From Cellvibrionaceae bacterium (GTDB lineage: Bacteria; Pseudomonadota; Gammaproteobacteria; Pseudomonadales; Cellvibrionaceae), in the NCBI GenBank assembly GCA_021151525.1, contig JAGKXD010000132.1, positions 1 through 10,064 on the forward strand: 10,064 nucleotides of DNA. The letters are read 5' to 3'. Of the stretch, positions 5,910 to 10,064 are shown in pieces. Each line of letters starts with the position of its first letter. Position 1 is the first letter of the stretch. The position numbers were made by a program, and so were the translations under genes. Under the pieces are notes generated by a model. It did no database searches. It was not told the origin of the DNA and saw only the letters and a program-made list of their open reading frames with translations.

Positions 5910-8612
5910 ATGGCGACCATTCACGTAGACGGTAAACAGTACGACGTTAACGGCTCAGATAACTTGCTCGAAGCATGTTTGAGTCTTGGCCTCGATATCC
6001 CTTATTTTTGTTGGCATCCAGCTTTAGGTTCCGTTGGCGCTTGTCGTCAATGTGCTGTTAAGCAATTCAACGACGAGAATGACACCCGCGGTCGTTTGGT
6101 GATGTCGTGCATGACGCCCGCCAACGATAAAACTTACATCGCAATCAAAGACGAAGAAGCAAAATCCTTCCGCAAAAGCGTGGTTGAGTGGTTGATGACA
6201 AACCATCCGCATGACTGCCCGGTATGTGCTGAAGGTGGTCACTGCCACTTGCAAGATATGACCGTAATGACTGGGCACAACACCCGTCGTTACCGTTTCT
6301 CCAAACGCACTCACGTTAATCAAGACCTCGGCCCGTTCGTTAACCACGAAATGAACCGTTGTATTGCATGTTATCGCTGTGTTCGTTATTACGATGATTA
6401 CGCAGGTGGTAAAGATTTCGGCGTTTACGGCGCGCACGACAACGTATATTTCGGTCGCCCTGAAAGTGGTGATTTGGAAAGCGAATTCTCGGGCAACTTA
6501 ACGGAAGTTTGTCCAACAGGTGTATTCACCGATAAGACTCACGCGGATCACTACACACGTAAATGGGATATGCAATTTGCACCGAGTATTTGCCAAAGTT
6601 GTGCGGTAGGCTGCAATACCAGCCCAGGTGAACGCTACGGTGAAATTCGTCGTATCGAAAACCGTTTTAACGGCTCAGTAAACCAATATTTCCTCTGCGA
6701 CCGTGGTCGTTTTGGTTACGGTTATGTAAACCGTGAAGATCGTCCAACCAAGCCGCGTTTGAATACAAGTTCAGAAGCTTTCACCATTGATTCTGCGTTG
6801 GATAAAGCTGCTGAATTGCTGCGTGGTAAGCGTGTAGTTGGTATTGGTTCTCCACGTGCATCGCTCGAAACCAACTTTGCCTTGGCAGATTTAGTAGGCA
6901 GCGGAAAATTCTCTTACGGTGTTGCGGCAGAAGAACAAGCGCTAAATGCCTTGGTTCACAAAGTATTGAAAGAAGGTAATGTTACTACTCCAAATTTGCG
7001 TGATATCGAAAAGGCAGATGCTGTTTTAATTTTGGGTGAAGACATTACTCAAACTGCTGCACGTGTTGCTTTGGCTGTACGTCAATCTGCAAAAACACTT
7101 GCGTTGAAATTAGCGGCGGCGAAAAAAGTTCCAGAATGGAACGCAGCGCCAATTAAAAACATCGCCCAATCTGAAAAAAGCCCTGTTTATATCGCAAGCG
7201 TAAATGCAACACGTTTAGATGATATAGCTGCGACAAAAACTCGCGCTTCAGTTGCTGATATTGCCCGCTTAGGTTTTGCGGTCGCACACATTATTGATTC
7301 ATCGTCGCCTGCAGTAACTGGTTTGTCCGATGAACAAAATGCACAAGCACAAACTATTGCTGCTGGTTTGTTAGCTGCAGATAAACCACTTGTAATTTCT
7401 GGTGTTGGTTTGAAATCCGAAGCAGTCATTCAAGCTGCTGCAAACATCGCTTACGCGCTGAAAATGCGCGAAAAAGATGTTGGAATTTCTCTCACCTTGC
7501 TCGAGGCTAACAGTCTTGGTACTGCTTTGTTAAACACTCAAGGCGGCGAATCTGTTGAGGCAATTTTAACAGCTGTTCGCGATGGCCAAGCTGATGCATT
7601 GGTTGTGGTTGAAAACGATTTGTATCAACGTGCTCCCGCAGAGTTAGTTGATGCTGCATTGAAAGCAGCGAAAGCAGTTATAGTTCTCGATCATCAAGCA
7701 ACTGCAACTGTACAGAAAGCGACTTTGGTATTGCCAGCGTCAAGTTTTGCAGAAGGCGATGGTACTTTGGTAAATATGGAAGGCCGTGCACAACGCTTCT
7801 TCCAAGTGTTCGATGCGTCTTACTACAAGCCAGAGCAATTAATTCGCGAAGGTTGGCGTTGGTTGCACGCAATCAAATCAACCTTGGATAACAAGCCAGT
7901 TGATTGGACTGTGTTGGACGATGTCACTGCAAATTTGGCAAGTTCAAATGCAACTTTGTCTGCAATCGTACAAGCAGCACCTGACTCAAGCCTACGCATT
8001 CACGGCTCAAGAATTGCGCGTGAACCGCGCCGTTATTCTGGCCGTACAGCAATGCGTGCAAATCAAAGCGTACACGAAATTCGCCAACCGCAAGATCAAG
8101 ACACTGCTATGTCTTTCTCGATGGAAGGTGTATCTGGTCCGGCTAACAACTCGCAATTAATTCCATTTGCTTGGGCCCCGGGTTGGAACTCACCTCAAGC
8201 CTGGAACAAATTCCAAGACGAAGTGGGCGGTAGTTTGCGCGCGGGTGATCCCGGTGTTCGTTTAATTGAAGCTGCTGCTTCAGCAGAATACTTCACCGCC
8301 GTTCCAAATGTTATTTCTGGTTTGCAATCTGCACCGCTGTATCACTTGTTCGGCAGCGATGAAATGTCATCGCGCTCGGAAGTTTTTGCAACTCGCACAG
8401 CAAAACCTTATGTCGCAGTGTCAACAATTGATGCTCAACATTTGGGATTGGTTGATGGCCAAAATGCAGAAGTGATTGTAGGTGGCGAAGTTTTTGTTGC
8501 CCCCGTTAAAGTATCTGCAGAATTAGCTAATGGTGTTGTGGGTGTCCCAGTTCTAGCAGGGATTCCTAAAGTTGCCTCTGGTACAGCTGTTAGCTTGAAG
8601 GGGAGCGTGTAA
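5910..8612 (+). CDS. nuoG: NADH-quinone oxidoreductase subunit G (clusters N1b, N4, N5, N7)
   Basis: NuoG is the largest subunit of the NADH-oxidising arm and carries the electron wire from NuoF to NuoI. In 900 residues (E. coli about 908) the N-terminal ferredoxin domain has the 2Fe-2S N1b ligands Cys34, 45, 48 and 67. N5 uses His99, Cys103, Cys106 and Cys112. N4 uses Cys151, 154, 157 and 201. N7 uses Cys228, 231, 235 and 263; this off-pathway cluster exists only in some bacteria and is intact here. Residues from about 280 on are the molybdopterin-oxidoreductase-like fold, which in complex I binds no molybdenum; this part is far less conserved and reads as more AT-rich than the first third. 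The ribosome binding site AAAGG is modest and may be hidden in a hairpin. The stop overlaps the nuoH ATG by one base. Confidence 0.98.
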   Translation: MATIHVDGKQYDVNGSDNLLEACLSLGLDIPYFCWHPALGSVGACRQCAVKQFNDENDTRGRLVMSCMTPANDKTYIAIKDEEAKSFRKSVVEWLMTNHPHDCPVCAEGGHCHLQDMTVMTGHNTRRYRFSKRTHVNQDLGPFVNHEMNRCIACYRCVRYYDDYAGGKDFGVYGAHDNVYFGRPESGDLESEFSGNLTEVCPTGVFTDKTHADHYTRKWDMQFAPSICQSCAVGCNTSPGERYGEIRRIENRFNGSVNQYFLCDRGRFGYGYVNREDRPTKPRLNTSSEAFTIDSALDKAAELLRGKRVVGIGSPRASLETNFALADLVGSGKFSYGVAAEEQALNALVHKVLKEGNVTTPNLRDIEKADAVLILGEDITQTAARVALAVRQSAKTLALKLAAAKKVPEWNAAPIKNIAQSEKSPVYIASVNATRLDDIAATKTRASVADIARLGFAVAHIIDSSSPAVTGLSDEQNAQAQTIAAGLLAADKPLVISGVGLKSEAVIQAAANIAYALKMREKDVGISLTLLEANSLGTALLNTQGGESVEAILTAVRDGQADALVVVENDLYQRAPAELVDAALKAAKAVIVLDHQATATVQKATLVLPASSFAEGDGTLVNMEGRAQRFFQVFDASYYKPEQLIREGWRWLHAIKSTLDNKPVDWTVLDDVTANLASSNATLSAIVQAAPDSSLRIHGSRIAREPRRYSGRTAMRANQSVHEIRQPQDQDTAMSFSMEGVSGPANNSQLIPFAWAPGWNSPQAWNKFQDEVGGSLRAGDPGVRLIEAAASAEYFTAVPNVISGLQSAPLYHLFGSDEMSSRSEVFATRTAKPYVAVSTIDAQHLGLVDGQNAEVIVGGEVFVAPVKVSAELANGVVGVPVLAGIPKVASGTAVSLKGSV

Positions 8613-9613
8613 TGGATATTTTCACTCCTGAAATTCTAGCGATTATTTGGTCGGTGGTTAAATCACTTATCGTACTGTTCGGTGTTGTTGTCTGCGCGGC
8701 GTTCCTCAGCTTTGTCGAGCGCCGTTTGCTGGCACTTTGGCAAGATCGTTACGGTCCGAACCGTGCTGGTCCATTCGGTTTGCTGCAATTGCCAGCCGAT
8801 ATGATCAAGATGTTTTTCAAAGAAGACTGGACTCCGCCATTCGTTGATAAGTTGACCTTCTGGCTGGCTCCCGCAATTGCCATGAGCGGTTTGTTATTGT
8901 CATTTGCAATTGTTCCAATCATTCCAGGTTGGGTTGCGGCGGATTTGGATATCGGCCTTCTGTTCTTCTTCGCCATGGCCGGTTTGGCTGTGTACGCTGT
9001 AATGTTTGGTGGTTGGTCATCCAACAACAAATATGCCTTGCTCGGTGGTGTGCGCGCCACAGCGCAAACAGTCAGTTATGAAGTGTTTATGGGTTTATCC
9101 TTGATGGGTGTTGTGGCTATCACTGGCTCATTCAACATGACTGAAATCGTAAACGCTCAGAAAGGTTGCTGGTTTGTGTTCCCACAAATTCTTGGCTTCT
9201 TGACCTTTTCTGTTGCTGGTATTGCAGTTACTCACCGTTCACCTTTCGATGCGCCTGAAGCAGAGCAAGATCTGGCTGCGGGTTATCACACTGAATACTC
9301 CGGTTTGAAGTGGGGTATGTTCTTCGTGGGTGAATATATCGGTGTCGTTCTGGTTTCTTCTTTGATCACCGTGTTGTTCTTCGGCGGCTGGTTGCCTCCA
9401 TTTGGTTTCCTGAGTTTTATCCCGCCATTCTTTTGGTTTGCGATAAAGACTGCATTTTTTATCATGATGTTCATCTTGGTTCGTGCTGCTTTGCCGCGTC
9501 CACGTTATGACCAGATCATGGATTTCGGTTGGCGTGTTTGCTTGCCAATCACTCTTGTTAACCTGATAGTGACTGCTGCGGTGGTGCTTTTGCTAGAGCC
9601 GTCAGCGGTTTAA
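8612..9613 (+). CDS. nuoH: NADH-quinone oxidoreductase subunit H (membrane, quinone chamber)
   Basis: NuoH anchors the connecting arm to the membrane and helps form the quinone cavity and the first proton path. The 333-residue protein (E. coli 325) has about eight membrane segments, roughly at 10-30, 85-105, 113-135, 158-175, 190-207, 236-258, 275-292 and 308-328. Signatures are VERRLLALWQDRYGPNRAGP (35-54, with Glu36), the cytoplasmic loop PFDAPEAEQDLAAGYHTEYS (211-230, with Glu216, Glu218, Asp220 and Glu228) and RAALPRPRYDQ (291-301). The ATG shares its A with the nuoG stop (TAATG) and has AAGGGGAG at 8598-8605, the strongest ribosome binding site in the window, so translation should be robust. 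A 15-base gap separates it from nuoI. Confidence 0.98.
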   Translation: MDIFTPEILAIIWSVVKSLIVLFGVVVCAAFLSFVERRLLALWQDRYGPNRAGPFGLLQLPADMIKMFFKEDWTPPFVDKLTFWLAPAIAMSGLLLSFAIVPIIPGWVAADLDIGLLFFFAMAGLAVYAVMFGGWSSNNKYALLGGVRATAQTVSYEVFMGLSLMGVVAITGSFNMTEIVNAQKGCWFVFPQILGFLTFSVAGIAVTHRSPFDAPEAEQDLAAGYHTEYSGLKWGMFFVGEYIGVVLVSSLITVLFFGGWLPPFGFLSFIPPFFWFAIKTAFFIMMFILVRAALPRPRYDQIMDFGWRVCLPITLVNLIVTAAVVLLLEPSAV

Positions 9614-9628
9614 GGTTGAGATACAAAA

Positions 9629-10064
9629 ATGATTAAATTTTTACTTAAACTTCTAAAAGGTACGTACACACAATTCCGCAGTTTGTGGATGGTGTTTACC
9701 CATGCATGGCGCAAGCGAGATACCATCCAGTATCCCGAGCAAATGCCTTATGTCCCACCTCGTTACCGTGGCCGTATTATTTTAACGCGCGACCCAGATG
9801 GTGAAGAGCGTTGCGTAGCTTGTAACCTCTGTGCGGTTGCTTGTCCTGTGGGTTGTATTTCTTTGCAAAAAGCAGAGCGTGAAGATGGTCGTTGGTTTCC
9901 GGAATTTTTCCGTATCAATTTTTCACGTTGTATTTTTTGCGGTATGTGTGAAGAGGCTTGCCCAACAACGGCAATTCAATTGACACCTGATTTCGAAATG
10001 GCGGAATTCAAACGTCAAAATCTCGTGTACGAGAAAGAGCATTTGTTGATTTCTGGCCCAGGAA
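9629..10064 (+). CDS. nuoI: NADH-quinone oxidoreductase subunit I, partial (clusters N6a and N6b)
   Basis: NuoI is the TYKY-type ferredoxin subunit that links NuoG to N2 in NuoB. The 145 codons present cover the amphipathic N-terminus, PPRYRGRI (43-50), and both 4Fe-4S motifs: Cys62, 65, 68 and 72 in RCVACNLCAVACP (61-73), and Cys101, 104, 107 and 111 in RCIFCGMCEEACP (100-112). In each set the fourth cysteine serves the other cluster. From RGRI to ISGPG it is almost the same as E. coli NuoI (180 residues), so about 35 residues are lost at the window edge; there is no stop in the window. The ATG at 9629 has GGTTGAG (9614-9620) eight bases upstream. nuoJ-nuoN are expected to follow. Confidence 0.97.
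   Translation, partial: MIKFLLKLLKGTYTQFRSLWMVFTHAWRKRDTIQYPEQMPYVPPRYRGRIILTRDPDGEERCVACNLCAVACPVGCISLQKAEREDGRWFPEFFRINFSRCIFCGMCEEACPTTAIQLTPDFEMAEFKRQNLVYEKEHLLISGPG

Noticed and set aside
1..10064. tRNA or rRNA genes, CRISPR arrays, insertion sequences, phage or toxin-antitoxin genes
   Set aside because: Apart from the regions described, the window is filled by recognised housekeeping genes, and no such signature was seen.

Overview
The window holds the 5' two thirds of a nuo operon (nuoA-B-CD-E-F-G-H and the first 145 codons of nuoI), which encodes respiratory complex I (NADH:quinone oxidoreductase). A divergent cysH gene lies upstream. The fused nuoCD gene, the E. coli-like gene order and very E. 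coli/Pseudomonas-like protein motifs point to a gammaproteobacterium. The moderate GC content and a CysH with Fe-S ligands, of the Pseudomonas type and not the E. coli type, fit a pseudomonad-related or Cellvibrio-like lineage. That placement is inference from memory of the families, not a database result.

Layout: (1) 13-44, a rho-independent terminator pointing right, probably serving a gene that ends just outside the left edge. Its T-run covers part of the cysH stop codon, so that gene and cysH would converge. (2) 43-768, cysH on the minus strand. (3) 769-1029, a 261-base divergent regulatory region with a candidate promoter for each direction and a perfect dyad overlapping the -35 of the nuo promoter. 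(4) 1030-10064, the nuo genes, all on the plus strand and tightly packed: gaps of 14 and 30-odd bases, or overlaps of 14, 4 and 1 bases. The exception is a 134-base gap between nuoF and nuoG.

How the genes work together: NuoE, F and G form the NADH-oxidising arm, with FMN and clusters N1a, N3, N1b, N4, N5 and N7. NuoB, CD and I form the connecting arm that carries electrons through N6a, N6b and N2 to quinone. NuoA and NuoH are membrane subunits at the quinone site. Every Fe-S ligand expected for these subunits is present in the sequence, so the enzyme looks intact. The remaining membrane subunits (NuoJ-N) would lie beyond the right edge. CysH is functionally separate (assimilatory sulfate reduction).

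No novel gene system is visible: the coding content is ordinary housekeeping. The points worth a second look are non-coding. They are the cluster of inverted repeats in the nuoF-nuoG gap, one of which can pair with the nuoG ribosome binding site; the operator-like dyad over the nuo promoter; the start of nuoA; and an echo of the nuoB tail in the nuoB-nuoCD spacer.
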